Shown one piece after another: positions 1 through 15,166 of a stretch of 64,000 nucleotides of DNA. Origin of the DNA: Dryas octopetala. Lineage: Eukaryota > Streptophyta > Magnoliopsida > Rosales > Rosaceae. The stretch is from assembly GCA_963921425.1 (NCBI GenBank), contig OY992840.1, forward strand, positions 1,800,501 through 1,864,500. Reading direction: 5' to 3'. The notes under the pieces are model-generated. The model saw nothing but the letters and a program-made list of their open reading frames with translations. It was not told the origin of the DNA and made no database searches. Position 1 is the stretch's first letter, and each line of letters starts with the position of its first letter. A program made the translations under genes and the position numbers.

Positions 1-40
1 GCTGTGGAGCTAGCTCTCTCACGCAACGCAGAGGATAACG

Positions 41-2693
41 ATGATGAGCCTCCTCCTTCTCCTCCTCCTCCGTTCTCGTCGTTTAGGGCTTGTCGTATCC
101 GTTACTCTGTTACAGGCATGACCTTCATTGCTACTCTCTCTTTTTTCGTTACTTTATCAAAATGTCCAAACATTTTGAGCCAATTTTGTTGCTTCGTTTC
201 CGACTTTTTCTTTCTTTCCAAACAAGGAAAAAGAAATGCTTACTTTTTTTTTTTGGTTGAAGGAACGAAAAAGAGTTCAAGCTTTTTCCTCTTTTTCTTT
301 CTTTCCTTGCTTTTTATTCTGTATTTTTCCTGGAAATAATTTTAAACATTTCTTTCTTTTGAGTTTTGATTTGATATGATTTTTTTTTTTGAAATTGAAT
401 TAATTTTTTGTGTAATTGAAGATTTTCCAGTATGACAGGCGTTTCTTGTAATCTCACAGTTGGGTTTAGGCATTTTCAATTATGTTTACTTTCAAGTACA
501 GGACTTTGATTACTTCTTCTCATATTTTTGTAATCTTTTTGATTCATGTGTAAACTCTAAACAGGTATTATTGATTCTATCTCTAGCATATGCTCAGAGG
601 CCCGCAACATCGAATGCTACAACAGGGTGAGGCTTCCTTGATAATTTTACGTGCAAACAAATTAGATAATTTCTGAAACTTAATTATTTTTTCTCATTTA
701 GTACTGCTGATTATTTTTTGCACTTTATGAGCTCATTGATGCATATTGCGTTGTCAGTTGAATTTTATTCAAATTTTAATTAGCAGTTTTTGAATTTGCT
801 CAGATTGCTAATGTTAGTTGATTTTTATTAAAATGACATGCCCTGGTTCTGAATTATGTGCTGCTGATGTGGTGTCTCTATGATGGTTCAATTAATTTTT
901 TAAAAATAATTTTTAATACCTGCTGATGTGGTGTACCAGTATTTTTCTCTATGATGTGCTCATATATTTTAAGCATCAAAATATACTTTGTCCATATTTC
1001 TGTTTGATATTTTTTTTTTCTACTGCATATTCTACATTTGACAAAAGAAGTTGAATTTTCTTCATCTTATATTCTTTTGTTTATATTGGGAATTTCTTAC
1101 TTTTCTTTTTCTGTTGTCCCTGGAAAGGCATTCTGAAGGATATTGTGCCATGTATGGCATTTGTGGAAAACGTAGTGATGGAAAAGTATTGAACTGTCCT
1201 TATGGTTCCCCATCTGTGAAGGTACATGATAGAAGCAGTTATTGCTCTTTTATCATTAACAGAGTAGCTTCAAGTTTGAAGTCTGTCTTGCATCTTATTC
1301 TATCAGAATGAAGATCTGTTAAGGTTTTCAATCACCCAATGATTACTTATTTTTTGTCTTCCAGCCAGATGATTTGCTTTCATCCAAGGTCCAAAGTTTG
1401 TGTCCAACAATTACTGGAAATGTTTGTTGTACAGAAGCTCAATTTAATACACTACGGACACAGGTCCAGCAAGTAAGTATTTTTGTTTTTAGAGTTGACT
1501 GTAACCCACTCGGCTAAGAAACTAGAGTTATTCATCTTCCTCTCCAAAATCTTTTCTACCTCACCCAAAATTATATCATTTATATATACACTTTTTAATT
1601 TGTGTACTACTTTTGCAGGCAATTCCCTTTCTTGTAGGTTGTCCAGCATGCTTAAGAAACTTTTTGAATTTGTTCTGTGAGCTTACCTGTTCTCCGAATC
1701 AGAGTTTATTTATCAATGTGACTTCTGTAGCCAAGGTCAGGAAACCCGCACTGTTCATATTTTATGGTTACATATTAAGAAGATTTACTGTGTTCCCACC
1801 GTCATGCTGCTCGGCCTACTCCAATCTTGTTATTAATTAATTTTTAAATGTGAATGATATAAATTAACTCAAGTGCCACAAGAAACATTGATTCTTTCAT
1901 TTAAAAATTTTCCTGCCCATAGATTTATATTAATCAGCTTGTATATTTCTTGGATTGTTCAAGGAACCTATTGCAAGCCATTGTTGCTTATGATATCTGC
2001 TGTTTTTAATGGTCATTTTCTCTAACACGCACAGGATCATGTGGTATCAATTGTGTCCCCATATCTTTCTTTCACGATTTTATTTGGTTAAGAATTTAAG
2101 TCTTAAACTATTGCATCAAAGACAAATGGAAATGAAAGCTTACCATCATTTGGTAAAAGATTTTAATCTTGAAAGTAATTTGAAATTTATTCTTTATGGT
2201 TGGTTTACTTGATATTACAAGCTTTTGAGTTTCATTAGGTTGATGAAAAATGAAAAAAAAAAAAAATTCTTGAATTATTTGAGGATGTTGTTACCCTCTT
2301 AATTGGTTGGATTAAAGTTTGAAATTGCTGCAATGAGTGGCATACTCTTTTATTTAGAAATATGTTTTTTTTTAAAATTGTTTATTGAATAGTGATTATG
2401 TTTACATGTCTTCTTGGAGAGAGACAATATTCTGCATGTAGAAGAGTATAGAGTTACTTTTTTTGATAAGAAGAGTATAGAGTTACTTAAGGAAGTTTAT
2501 TCCCTTTTCAGGTTAATAACAATTTGACCGTCAACGGGATTGATTATTATATAACTGATGCTTTTGGTGAAGGGTTATATGACTCCTGCAAGGAGGTCAA
2601 GTTCGGTACCATGAATTCTCGAGCTATAGAATTTATTGGTGCTGGTGCTCAAAATTTCAAAGGTAAATTTATCCTTCTGAAATTGCAAATTAG

Positions 2694-2736
<43 letters not shown>

Positions 2737-5700
2737 GCATGTACACTAATATGGAAACACAAGCATATAAAAAAAAGGTATTAATCGAGCCACGTGTCAA
2801 TTTTTGAAATTGCCGATAAGATATCAATGCGGCAACATGAAAGTGCTGTACCAATTCTCTTATTTTATCCTCTTGGTTTGCTGGTATTAGAAGGTGGATG
2901 CTTGGTGTTTCATGTTCTTTAGAAATTCAAGAATATCTCTCTATTTACATTCTGCAGTGAAAATCTATCTTTATACTCTTAGGTCCAGTGCTTGTATGTC
3001 ATTGCCTTAGTTTATTCTGTTTAATAACTTGTAGTGCTTTTACTGTGATTCATGGCAGAGTGGTTTACTTTTATTGGTAGACAAGCACCTCCCGATGTGC
3101 CAGGTTCGCCATATGCCATTAGATTCCGACCAAGTGTTACTGAGTCATCTGCGATGAAACCTATGAATGTATCTACTTATTCATGCGGTGATAATTCACT
3201 GGGCTGTTCCTGTGGTGATTGCCCTTCATCTACAGTTTGTTCTAACACAGTTTCTCCAGTTTCCCCAAAAGGAGGTTCATGTTCAGTGAGAATTGGGTCC
3301 ATTAAGGTGAGAGAGCATATTGTTGAATACTTTTAACTTCTGGCTCTTGCATCAATTAGTTCATATTGGATGCAGATTTCTCATAGGCACAGTGTGAAAT
3401 TAGGTATCATAGATGCACACTATAATTATGTGCTATAGATGCCTTGTTTACATGCTTTCCTCAAATGAAAACTGCAGGCCAAATGTATTGACCTTGCTGT
3501 AGCTGTTCTATATGTCATACTGGTTTCTGCATTTTTTGGGTGGGGTTTGTTTCATCGGACTAGAAAAAGAAACCCAGCTTCTAAAACAAAACCGTGGTGG
3601 AATGTAATGGATGATGCCGAAGTTCATTCAGTTAACAGGGAGAAGAATGAGAATCCCCCGATGCAGGTGGAAACCATTTTGCCACCCTTTTCCAATGTTT
3701 CTGTTTTTAAATATATTTTTATTCATTAATCTTTTATAATGTCTCATTTACATCTGTATGTGTGTTCAGAATTTATATAATCTATGTTTATGGTTAATGG
3801 TTTACGGGTTTAAATTTACTTTTTCCTCTCATCATTTGACACTTACATACCTTTGATATGGTGTATTCCATCATGTGCCATTTATCTTTGCTGCTTTTAT
3901 CTGTCTGCATATCATCCCGCTGTTAAGATTTATTGATCATTTATGTCATTCTGAACTCACCAGCCACACTCCTGGAATTATATTTTATTTTTTCCGTTCT
4001 TTTGTTATTGTGTCCATTGATACTCTTTGTTGGCTAATTATGAAGAATTTCTTATACACTGTCAGATTATTGAATAACATTGTTGAGCTATGCATATAAC
4101 TGGGATAAGCTTTGGAATTTTTCTTTGCTTTGATTTCTGCATAATTCTTTTCCAAAAAAAAAAAAAAAAAGAACAAGTCTCTAAAATTTATGCTGTATTC
4201 TACTAGTATTATCTTCTTCTTTAGCGTTCTGTAGTCTAATCACTTCATGAATTTCTCTTCTCTATTTGTGCTCAATTATTTTACTGTCATTAATCTTTAG
4301 ATTTCTGTAGGCTGCTCTCCTCATAAAATTTGCTTGGACTGAATTTGTTGATTATTAGGTGCTTGAAGGTGCCCCTCACATTAAAAATGGTGTCCAACTT
4401 TCATTTGTTCAAGGTTACATGTCAAAATTTTACAGGTGACTGCTCGTGCCATTGTTCCATGTAGAATGATTGATATGTGTCAAATTTTTATGTCAGTTAC
4501 GGCATAATGGTTTTTTACTTAAAAGCTTGCATTCTGATGTTCAGGAGATATGGAACGTGGGTTGCTAGGAATCCAATCATAGTATTGTGTTCATCATTGG
4601 CTATAGTTCTTCTGCTTTGTTTGGGTCTTATCCGTTTCAAGGTGGAAACAAGGCCTGAGAAGGTTCGATTTAATACTTGACTAGTTTTTTCTTAAGTTGT
4701 GTTAATCCCCTTTTATGAGTATTTAATAATGTGAAATGTGCTTGAATGCGCCACTGCAAACAAAATTAATTTTAGTTCTCTGTGATAGTTTATAATTGTT
4801 TTCATTGGACCTTCTGGGACCATGACTCAATGTGTCATTGTGTAATGGAACACATGTCTGCATAACTTATGAGGATGAGCAGTTTCAAATCATGTTGATA
4901 GTTTGCAACTCATATGTAGTTGATTCAAAATTATGATCTTGTGCATACTCCGACATGGTTTCTCTTTTTGACATTTAGCTTTCAAAAGAATCAAAAACCT
5001 TGTGTGCATGTCACGGTTTTTGAAACCATTAGAAACCGTGACATTTAGTTTACATTTTATTTTAATTTGTTATGGTCAAGAAGCATTCTATGTTATCATC
5101 AGACTTCAACAATTTTCTGCTCAACTTAAGTTTATGCACTGTTTCAGCTATGGGTAGGGCCTGGAAGTAAAGCAGCAGAAGAGAAGCAATATTTTGATAG
5201 TCACCTAGCCCCTTTTTACAGAATTGAGCAGGTTCGAAATTGTTACACTCTTTTTGGGTAAATTATTATTCTTTTAATGAGCTCTTATGCTTTAACATAT
5301 GGGTATGCAAGGAGGCTATCTTTTAAAGCTAGTATAATTGGAAGGTAAAAGCAGCATGTAGAGCCAGCCAACAGACATCACAAGGGAATGAGCTGCATCT
5401 TGTTTTTTTCTTCCATTACTTACCATTATTAGTTTATTGTTGGTATGAGAAGCCTGCTGTAGACTAGGTGAAGTGGGTAGTGTTTTGTGACAGAAGTCCA
5501 TTTAGTTTTTAAATTTTGGAGAAACTTCTGTCACCTTGTGTTTTTTGCAGCTTATTGTAGCAACAATTCCAGATGCTAAGCTTGGCAACTCACCTAGTAT
5601 TGTGACAGAGGACAACATTAAGTTACTTTTTGAAATACAGAAGAAGGTATTTGGTCTTTCTAGAATTTAGTGTTACTTTTGAGAAGTGTTTATCTAATAA

Positions 5701-8700
5701 GATTGGACAGGTTATATGAAACTAGGACTGCCCTTTGATTTGAATTAACTCAGTTCTTTTCTTTGTCTTTTCTGAATTTGATGTGTGGCCAAAAAAATAC
5801 TTCTAATATTATATTACTCATCTTTGACAGGTTAGTGGAATTCAAGCAAATTATTCAGGCTCAGTCATATCTCTGGCTGATATTTGCATGAAGCCACTAG
5901 ACAAAGATTGTGCCACCCAAAGTGTCCTACAGGTAGAACTTTGCTTGATGGTCTGCATTTAGGTGACAAATTTTAGGTGCCTATATAAAATGCAAAAACC
6001 AAGCGTTCAATTTTTAACATCTAATGCAATCATTCTATTCAAATGTCAATTTTTAGGTACTTGTAACAAAGTATGATATGAGTATCTTAAAGTCTGTAGT
6101 CTGTACTCAAACCTGTATATCGAGGAACAACACGTCTTTAGCTGTTCCCGTTCCCCCTCAAACTCTTCTTCTTTTTTCTTTTCCCATGGTTGATGCACAT
6201 GGAAAAAAGGATAAGAATTGATGTGAACATTCATATCCTGTTGCTAAGAAATTTCTTCTGCAATAGCCCTGTTGCTTTTCGCTTACCTTGTGTCTTTGAT
6301 GGCATGTATCTTGCATTGATAGAGCGTCTGATTTCTTTTATAAGGTGTTATACCAACAATTTCTTCGTTTTATAGAAAATTATTGTAAAACTACCTACTG
6401 TTTTACAATTTATGTTGAAGTGCCTTATGGTGTTACCTTCTTACTATAGCTGGAGAACCTAGATAAATTTAACATTGTTATTAACATGTTGCCTTTTTAT
6501 CTTCATGGTACCAGTATTTCAAAATGGCTCCTGCAAATTATGACGATTATGGTGGGATTGAACACCTAAAGTATTGTTTTGAGGTATTTTCTTATAATTT
6601 CCATCTACACATTGTCTAAAGAGTGAATCTGTTTTCTTGTTTAATTAGATACTGGCGTTTGGACAAACTGTTCTAGGTATTTGTTGTTTTTATCGATGCC
6701 ACCATTTCCAGTATAAGCTACTAGAAGCAATCCAGTTTCCATCAAATTAAACACTAATATAATGTATGTTTGTATTGAACATGAATGGTGAAAAATAAAA
6801 TTTGAGTGTCAGGTTGGTAAGACAAAATTAGGCCTGCAATATGGTTGTTTAAAATAACTGATGGGTAAAGGAATTGGATATCAGTGTATCAGTTTCTGGT
6901 CCTACTGCTTGATCTATAATATGTGCATCTCTTATCTGTAGTATTCTTAAACATTAAAAACCCTTAATAGTATCTGTGTGTTACACTATTTTTGGTTGAT
7001 ATCTGTGTGTTACTTTGGAATGGGCATTAATGGTGACAATTTAAATCCTAAAATGTCAGGGTTGATAAGACAAAATTGGGTTGCAAATATTGGTGCATCT
7101 GTTACTGATCCACTGTTTGATCTATAATATGTGCATGTTTGCTTCTAGTTTCTGCTACATTTTTCAGATAATAAGAAAGTAGATCTCTGTCCATATATGC
7201 CTTTTTCTAGATGAGCCATAATCAAGGCTGATCGTAATATTTATAGGGCATTATGTGAAAGTTGAAAACATGGGTCCTTTGTACATACTCACTTGGAGAA
7301 ATACAAGAGAAATTTTTTTCGCATGTCAATACATACATTAATAACTGAGACTTTCTATTTTTTATTTTCACCAAAAACCGAAACTGATACTTAATGCATC
7401 ACAAAACACAAATCATAGTGAAATGAAAGAAGTTAGAACAACAACCTGATTTGAAGCATTTAAGAGAGCCACAAGATAATTTATAAATTTAGAACATGAT
7501 AGAACAAGTAACAAGATAATTCGTCTGGTCAGATGACCAGCCTCACATCTTAACATGCACTATTCAAGCCCACCATTTTAGAGTTGCTTTTTTTTTTTTT
7601 TTTTTTTTTTTTTTTCCAAATTCCTCAAATTACATGGCCATGAGCCCATGATTTCTTGAAAGTTGACCTGTTGACATTTCTGTTTTGTGCTTTTCAAGCA
7701 CTATTCCTCTGCTGACAAATGTATGAGTGCATTTAAAGCTCCTCTTGATCCTAGCACTGCATTAGGAGGTTTCTCTGGGAAAAATTTTTCTGAGGTAATA
7801 ACTTATCCATTTCTCCTGAACTAATTTCTTTTTTCATCCTTTTTGAAGATAAGATTGGAGTCTTTAATAACCATTATGATTTTTCCAACGCAGTCAACGG
7901 CATTTATAGTAACTTATCCTGTAAACAATGCTATTAATAAAGAAGGAAATGAAACTGAAAGAGCAGTGGTGTGGGAGAAGGCCTTTATCGAGTTAGCAAA
8001 GGTTAGCTCTTTGTTTTGTGTCATTCCCGTAATTGTTTAATTTTTGCATGATTGGTTATCCTGCCTGTTCTGCATGAAGGTAGACAGTTATCTTTTTTAA
8101 TCTCTAAGTTTTATACCTTGTTTGTGATAGGCTGAGTTATTTCAAATGGTGCAATCTAAAAATTTAACACTTTCTTTTTCATCGGAAAGTTCTATTGAAG
8201 AAGAACTTAAAAGAGAAAGTACTGCAGATGCCATTACCATATTGGTGAGTGTTTTCTCTCTTTCTTTTTAAGTTGCATTTGTCCTTTCAGAGTCAAATAT
8301 CAGAATATACTGTAATTCATAACACTTTTCTTACTTCTTGATGTAGTCATTTGGAATAGATATTTCTCACTCTTCTTATCCAAAAAAAAAAAAAAAGAAA
8401 TAAAAAAGAAAAAAGATTAGATTTCTCTCACTCATTAAGTGTAACTGCAACAAATTCCTTTATGTGAGCCTTTTTAAATGCCTCATCCATTTTTGGTTTT
8501 CCACTTCATTGCAGATAAGCTATCTTGTAATGTTTGCTTATATATCTCTTACTTTGGGTGACTCACCTCGATTATCTTCATTTTACATCTCATCTAAGGT
8601 ATGGTCTCAAATATTTTCATTTTTTTTTAATGGACTGAAGAATTGCATTATTTTTTAATGGTAGTTTCTCTAGGTTGAAAATGTAGACATTATTTATATC

Positions 8701-11700
8701 ATTGTAATTGTATATGGCTGAATTCCAGGTTTTGCTTGGTCTCTCTGGAGTTGTGCTTGTCATGCTGTCCGTTCTTGGGTCAGTAGGGTTTTTCAGTGCC
8801 ATTGGAGTAAAATCTACCCTAATCATTATGGAAGTTATCCCATTTCTTGTTCTAGCCGTAAGTTTCCCCTACAATATATGTCCCTCCTACGGATTCTAAA
8901 TTTTGTACGAATGCTCTGTGATTCCCATATTCAGACTACAGCATGTACATTTTTGTTTGCCAAAATTGTTTGTTAATGTATATCTCTTACTGATTTTGTT
9001 GTAGCTTATAATACTCTGAAGTCTCTTGTCTTATCAGGTTGGGGTCGATAATATGTGTATACTGGTGAATGCTGTCAAACGACAACCACTGGAGTTGCCT
9101 ATAGAAGGGAGAATAAGCAATGCACTTGTAGAAGTTGGACCATCCATCACACTAGCTAGTCTATCAGAGGTTTTAGCATTTGCAGTTGGCAGTTTTATTC
9201 CTATGCCAGCATGCCGTGTGTTCTCCATGTTTGCAGGTCTAACATTTTAATCTATTAAACCTATACCTGTGAAATAGTTTTTGTATTTTGTTGTTCCCTT
9301 GCTGTCTTATCTCAGGCCTATTCTTCAAACTTACTTTTGCACATCCTTCTGCAGCACTAGCTGTTCTTTTGGACTTCCTCCTTCAGGTTACCGCTTTTGT
9401 AGCTTTGATTGTTTTTGATTTCCTGCGAACCGAGGATAAGAGGGTTGATTGTTTCCCGTGTATGAAAATTTCATCATATACCAACTCTGATAAAGGTATA
9501 GCAAGAGTTCTGTAACGTCTGTCTGATTGATGTATTATTGCTCACACCAATTTTCAGTATATGATATATCATAATTTTTCCTTTTTCCTTGTTTATTTAT
9601 TTATTTTTTAAATCTGTTTGCATTAAAATTTGTATAATCTCTATCTGAATGCTGTCTTATTTAGGCATTGATCAGAGGAAACCCGGTTTGCTGGAACGCT
9701 ATATGAAGGTGATTCTTTCTTGTGATTCAGTCATTTTTTTTATTGATACTACCTTGACCCAGTAAACTATCTTGATATATAGTCTGGATAAGGATGAATT
9801 ACAGACAATGTGGAACTACCAGTGTTGTCACAGTTTCCTGTTCTAATGTTTAAAAGTCAAGAACACACGTTACTAAAAATTCTACTGTAATGCATAGACC
9901 AAATCAACCTCTAAAACTTAGTATGTTGCCTTAGCATTTAAATATTTTTATCCTATTTTTTGTTCTTAATTCTGTGTGATACCATTTGCTTTATGATTCA
10001 CATGTTCTTTTGCCGTGATAATAGTTTTTGCTTTCTGCTTACCTTAATTTCTAATCATGTTGGGCTTTGTTTTATGTTTCACATATTCTTTCACCGCGAT
10101 AATAGTTTTTGCTTTCTACTTTCCTTAATTTCTAATTTTGTTGGGCTTTGTTTTGCATTTTTCAGGATATCCATGCTCCCATTCTCAGTATTTGGGGAGT
10201 TAAAATCGTTGTCATATCCATCTTCGTTGCATTTTCATTGGCAAGCATTGTGAGTTCTGGTTCTTTTACCTGCTTTATCATATTCATGCTGATATCCATT
10301 TTGTTGTTTGTGCTCATACATTTCCTGAATAGACTTCTGATTCTTTCAAACCCTGTAGGCATTGTGCACCAGGATTCAGCCTGGTCTGGAACAAAAAATT
10401 GTTCTTCCTCGAGATTCCTATCTTCAGGTCTAGAATTCAGTTACCTATTTATAGCAATGCATTTATGTTATCAAGTATTCTGATTTATGCGATGCGACAT
10501 TCCATTCTATATATTGCAGGGGTATTTCAATAATGTTTCAGAGTACCTCCGAATTGGACCGCCACTATACTTTGTTGTGAAGAACTACAATTACAGGTAT
10601 CACATTGTCATTTATATTCACTATTTCCTGACGTTGCCCACTATCACATTATCAATAGCTAAGACGTGGTGCTTTCTTCAAGCATGTTACCGTACTACAC
10701 ATGAACATCTAGTTCTGGAGTCAGTATATAATTCCATCTCATATAACAGAATCATGGGTACTCGAGATTTCTGTTAAGGACATGCAATCACATATAAGCA
10801 TCCTGATGAAAATTTTACCTTTCAATATATATGATATTCTTCAGAATTCCACTGCATTTTCCATGTACAAGCCCCACGATGCCTATCTGAAATGAAAATC
10901 ATTTTTTTCCTTTAGTTGGCATCACATGGACGATTGGCATGGATAACATCTGCTCGTGAAAGCAATTATAATAAACTATCTATAGTCAAAGGGAATTATC
11001 TCCATCTATCTTTTCACAATGCATAGTTCTCTTTAGAATAATGTGAAGTTTCATTTGGTATTTTGGAAGGTAAAATGCCTTTATGTAAATACTCATCATA
11101 CTTAATGCTTCCATCATTGGAAATCTTCTTGATGCTGATGTTACTCTGCTCCTCAGTTCAGAATCAAGACATACAAACCAATTATGCTCAATTAGCCAAT
11201 GTGATTCAGATTCTCTTTTGAATGAGGTAAAACCTTCTTCCATCTATTGTGATAAAAGGGTAAAGTCTTAGTTTTTGGGCACTGCTTAAAAGAATTAGAT
11301 GCCTCCCCCCTGCATTCTCTTTGTTCACATGTCAGACCTGCAAGTGTACAATAGTGCATGTTGCTGTTGTTTTGAAGTATCTTTCTTGTTTGAGCTGGTT
11401 GCTTCCATTCATACTGCTAATTTCATTTTTTCAATTTGTTAAACTGACTTCTATATGGGTTATAGAGGCTTACAGCCTATAGGTAGGAAAACATTCGGGT
11501 TTTATTAATCTGTAATTGGATAGAGGGTTCAGTATATTTAATATAATATGTAATGCTGGTAAAACTATAGTTTTAATAGAAAATCAGTTTAGGTCCCTTG
11601 TTAACATTTTTTTTTTGACAAGTCCGCGTTAAGTTTTTTTCCCTTTTGGGTTAGGTGTGCGCTGACTGTCCTTTTTTGTCTTTTTTGACAAAAGTCCCCA

Positions 11701-14700
11701 ATACTTTGTTTTCTTAAAAATGTTCAGTCTCAACCCAATAAATAGGTAGGAAAATTATTAAATGAGGGACCTAATCTAGGAAAAAGGTCATCGAACTTAT
11801 TGTATTAAATATTATATGTTCATTTGTTTGTATGGAACATGGCATTGGAATTTTACCTCTGTTGAGTCTTTATTTTACAAGTTTCAGCCCACTATTGAAT
11901 TTTCATTACGAAAAAGGCTGAGATTGTTGACAGTTTGGTTTAGCAGTTCAGACATTTTCATCCATGACCTTCACTCTTCTCTTTGTTTGTGGTTCCTTCT
12001 TTTGTCAATCAATCTATTTGTGGCTTTGGTATCCTTTATGTCTGGTACCCTCTTAGTTTAATCTAGATTGATAATTTGGCAATATAACATGTCACTATGT
12101 TACACTGTCTGGCAAGAGACCTATATGTGCGTATGTATGTATGTGAATTATCCTTTCGCTTCTGCAGATTTCAAGAGCATCCTTAATTCCAGAATCAAGT
12201 TACATTGCTAAGCCTGCTGCTTCATGGCTTGATGATTTTCTTGTGTGGATATCCCCAGAAGCATTTGGGTGCTGTCGGAAGTTTACAAATGAGAATTATT
12301 GTCCTCCTGATGATCAGGTGAAGATCCACTGATTCTTGATTATAACTTTTGGTATAGATATGGAATCATGGTCTCTGATGTTTGAAATTTCTTTTAGATC
12401 CAAAATTGTGGGGTTCTTCTAAAGTTTGGAATCATGAAATCACTTTATTCAGTTTAGCATGTCAGAGTCTCTCCACCATCTGGGAATTTGTAACTAATTG
12501 ATGTTTTCAATACTGATACTATTCGTAACTATGCACCAGTTACTTTCAACAGTATAAAAAATAAGAACAGAATTCTAATCATGCTTCCTGTTAGCTTAGA
12601 CATCTTTTATACCAAAATTCACATGTTTTGTTTTGGTATCTGCAATCCATTAGTACTAAAATTTAGTTTCTTCCAGCCTCCTTGCTGTTCGTCCAGTGAT
12701 GGTTCCTGTAGCCTTGGTGGAGTATGCAAAGATTGTACTACGGTAATATATGCACTGCATATTTGAGAAATGTTTCAAGTGAATCTGCCATCTGATTTCT
12801 TTGTCAGATGTATGCATCAATTCTCATTTTCTGCTTTGGAGTTTTCAGTGTTTTCGTCACTCAGATCTGCGTAATGATCGTCCATCTACCACACAATTTA
12901 AAGAAAAACTTCCATGGTTCCTCAATGCTTTACCCTCTTCCGATTGTGCTAAAGGTGGCCATGGAGCTTACACTAGCAGTGTGGAATTGAAAGGTTTGTG
13001 GAAAGGGTATTGTGCTTTCATAATAACCTGCAAGCTGATAACATGCTTTAAGAAAAAAAAAAAAAAAAACTCTCATATTATTGTGGCTTGTTATTTGAAT
13101 TTACGTTTTAATTAGTTAATCATATTTTTGTTCGTCAGGCTATGAAAGTGGCATTATTCAAGCATCATCATTTCGTACATATCACACACCTCTCAACAAC
13201 CAGGTATGAGAGTCTGTGATCACTAGAAACAAAATTTCAATTTTTGGTTTTTTCCATCTTGGATTAAAGTGAGCCTCACAATTAATTATCTATGATTTAT
13301 TTTAGGTTGACTATGTAAATTCAATGAGGGCTGCTCGAGATCTCAGTTCAAGAATTTCTGATTCTTTGAAGGTGAGATTGAAGGCTACTTTCTGAGTTAA
13401 TTGGTTTATTTACATTACATCGTTACTTTTATAAAGCCAAGAGTCATATGTTTCACCAAACTCTGTATTACTATAAATGTAGTTTAAATATTTTAGTTAA
13501 ACTCATATTATTACACATGTTTATTGTTGTAAATAAATTGACAGGAAGTGTCGGAATGGCTTTTATTGTAAATAAATTGAAAAAAAGTTTCGAAAGAAGA
13601 GAGGAGAGAGAATGTGGAAAAAAGTTGGGAGAGTGGCAGAAATGGTGATGTGGGCATGTAAACTGTTGTTTTTTCTTTTTAATTGAAAAACCAAAGTTCT
13701 TCCAGTTAGATTGAGTACAACAACTGTCTTGCCCCTTTCAAGCTTTCCATAAGCTTCTGGTGCTTAATTCTCATTATATTATTTTCTATGAAACATTTTA
13801 GGCTGTTTAGCCACAATAAATTAGCATTTATTAAATTTTTTATTCACCTCTGTGCTACTCGTGGTATGTCTATTGGACTGATGTTTCTTTTCTGGTGCAG
13901 ATTGAGATATTCCCTTATTCAGTTTTTTATATGTTCTTTGAGCAATACCTTGATATTTGGAGAACAGCGCTGATCAACCTTTCTATAGCTATTGGTTAGT
14001 TGTTATTATTTTTTATAAAACAATGATAAAAGTTAGATTATTTCTACATATGTGTTAATTCTTATATCCAAAATTATTGATGTAAAACTCAAATGTTACT
14101 TGTCTGAAACTCAGATTTTACTATGAAGTTTGTATCTTTCTCTACTTATGTGCATATATGATAAATTATGGTTTTTTCAGTTAATCAAAAAGAATAAATC
14201 AGGATCTGTTTTATGTTTTTCCAGGTGCTGTATTTATTGTTTGTCTGGTTATCACCTGCAGGTCAGTAATGATATTCTTAGCCCTTAGTTAATTGTAGGC
14301 AAGAAAATTTGTGAGGAGGAGGTGTTTATATTTAATGAATTGAGTATAAGAAATGATATATTGATCTTCCCTTGAAATTTGGTTTGTAGTTTATGGAGTT
14401 CAGCAATAATTCTACTGGTGTTGGCAATGATTGTAGTGGATCTCTTGGTGATCTTTCTTCCACAAAATTCTCTTTCAAAAAAAAAAAAAAAATTCTATTA
14501 GTTGTCATGTTTGCTCACAAGATAACATTCTACAGGGTGTGATGGCAATTCTTAACATCCAATTGAATGCAATCTCTGTTGTTAACCTTGTGATGTCAGT
14601 GGGCATTGCTGTTGAGTTCTGTGTGCATATGACGCATGCTTTCTCGGTCAGTATCAATTTAAATATTTGTATCTTAATTATTTATTTTTGCCTTCTTCTT

Positions 14701-14784
14701 GGAGAAGGATTTAACATCGAAATGCACTACGTTGTGATCCATCACTTTTCCATTTCAATTTAAAAGGTAATTTGTGTGCTCATA

Positions 14785-14825
<41 letters not shown>

Positions 14826-15135
14826 CTATACACTCACACACAACAGAGTTATGAAGTTCTGGAATAAAAAAAAGAAAAAGAAAAGAAAGAAAAGAAGATA
14901 CAGTAATGGAAACTTTAAATGTATTTCTTTAATATTTTTTAAATGGTTTAAATTTTTTTTAGAGTTATCGATACTTAGTTCTGCTTAGTTCTTCTTTCCC
15001 TTCTAATATTGGGTCATTTTTGCATACAACTTGACAGTTTGCAGTTGGTGTATATTTCATGTACAGGTTAGCACTGGAGATAAAGATCAACGCACTAAGG
15101 AGGCTTTGGCTACAATGGGTGCCTCTGTCTTCAGG

Positions 15136-15166
<31 letters not shown>

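Noticed and set aside
4..339. Open frame overlapping the NPC1 first exon and intron 1
   Set aside because: It reads a different frame from the signal-peptide exon and runs into low-complexity Phe-rich intron sequence.
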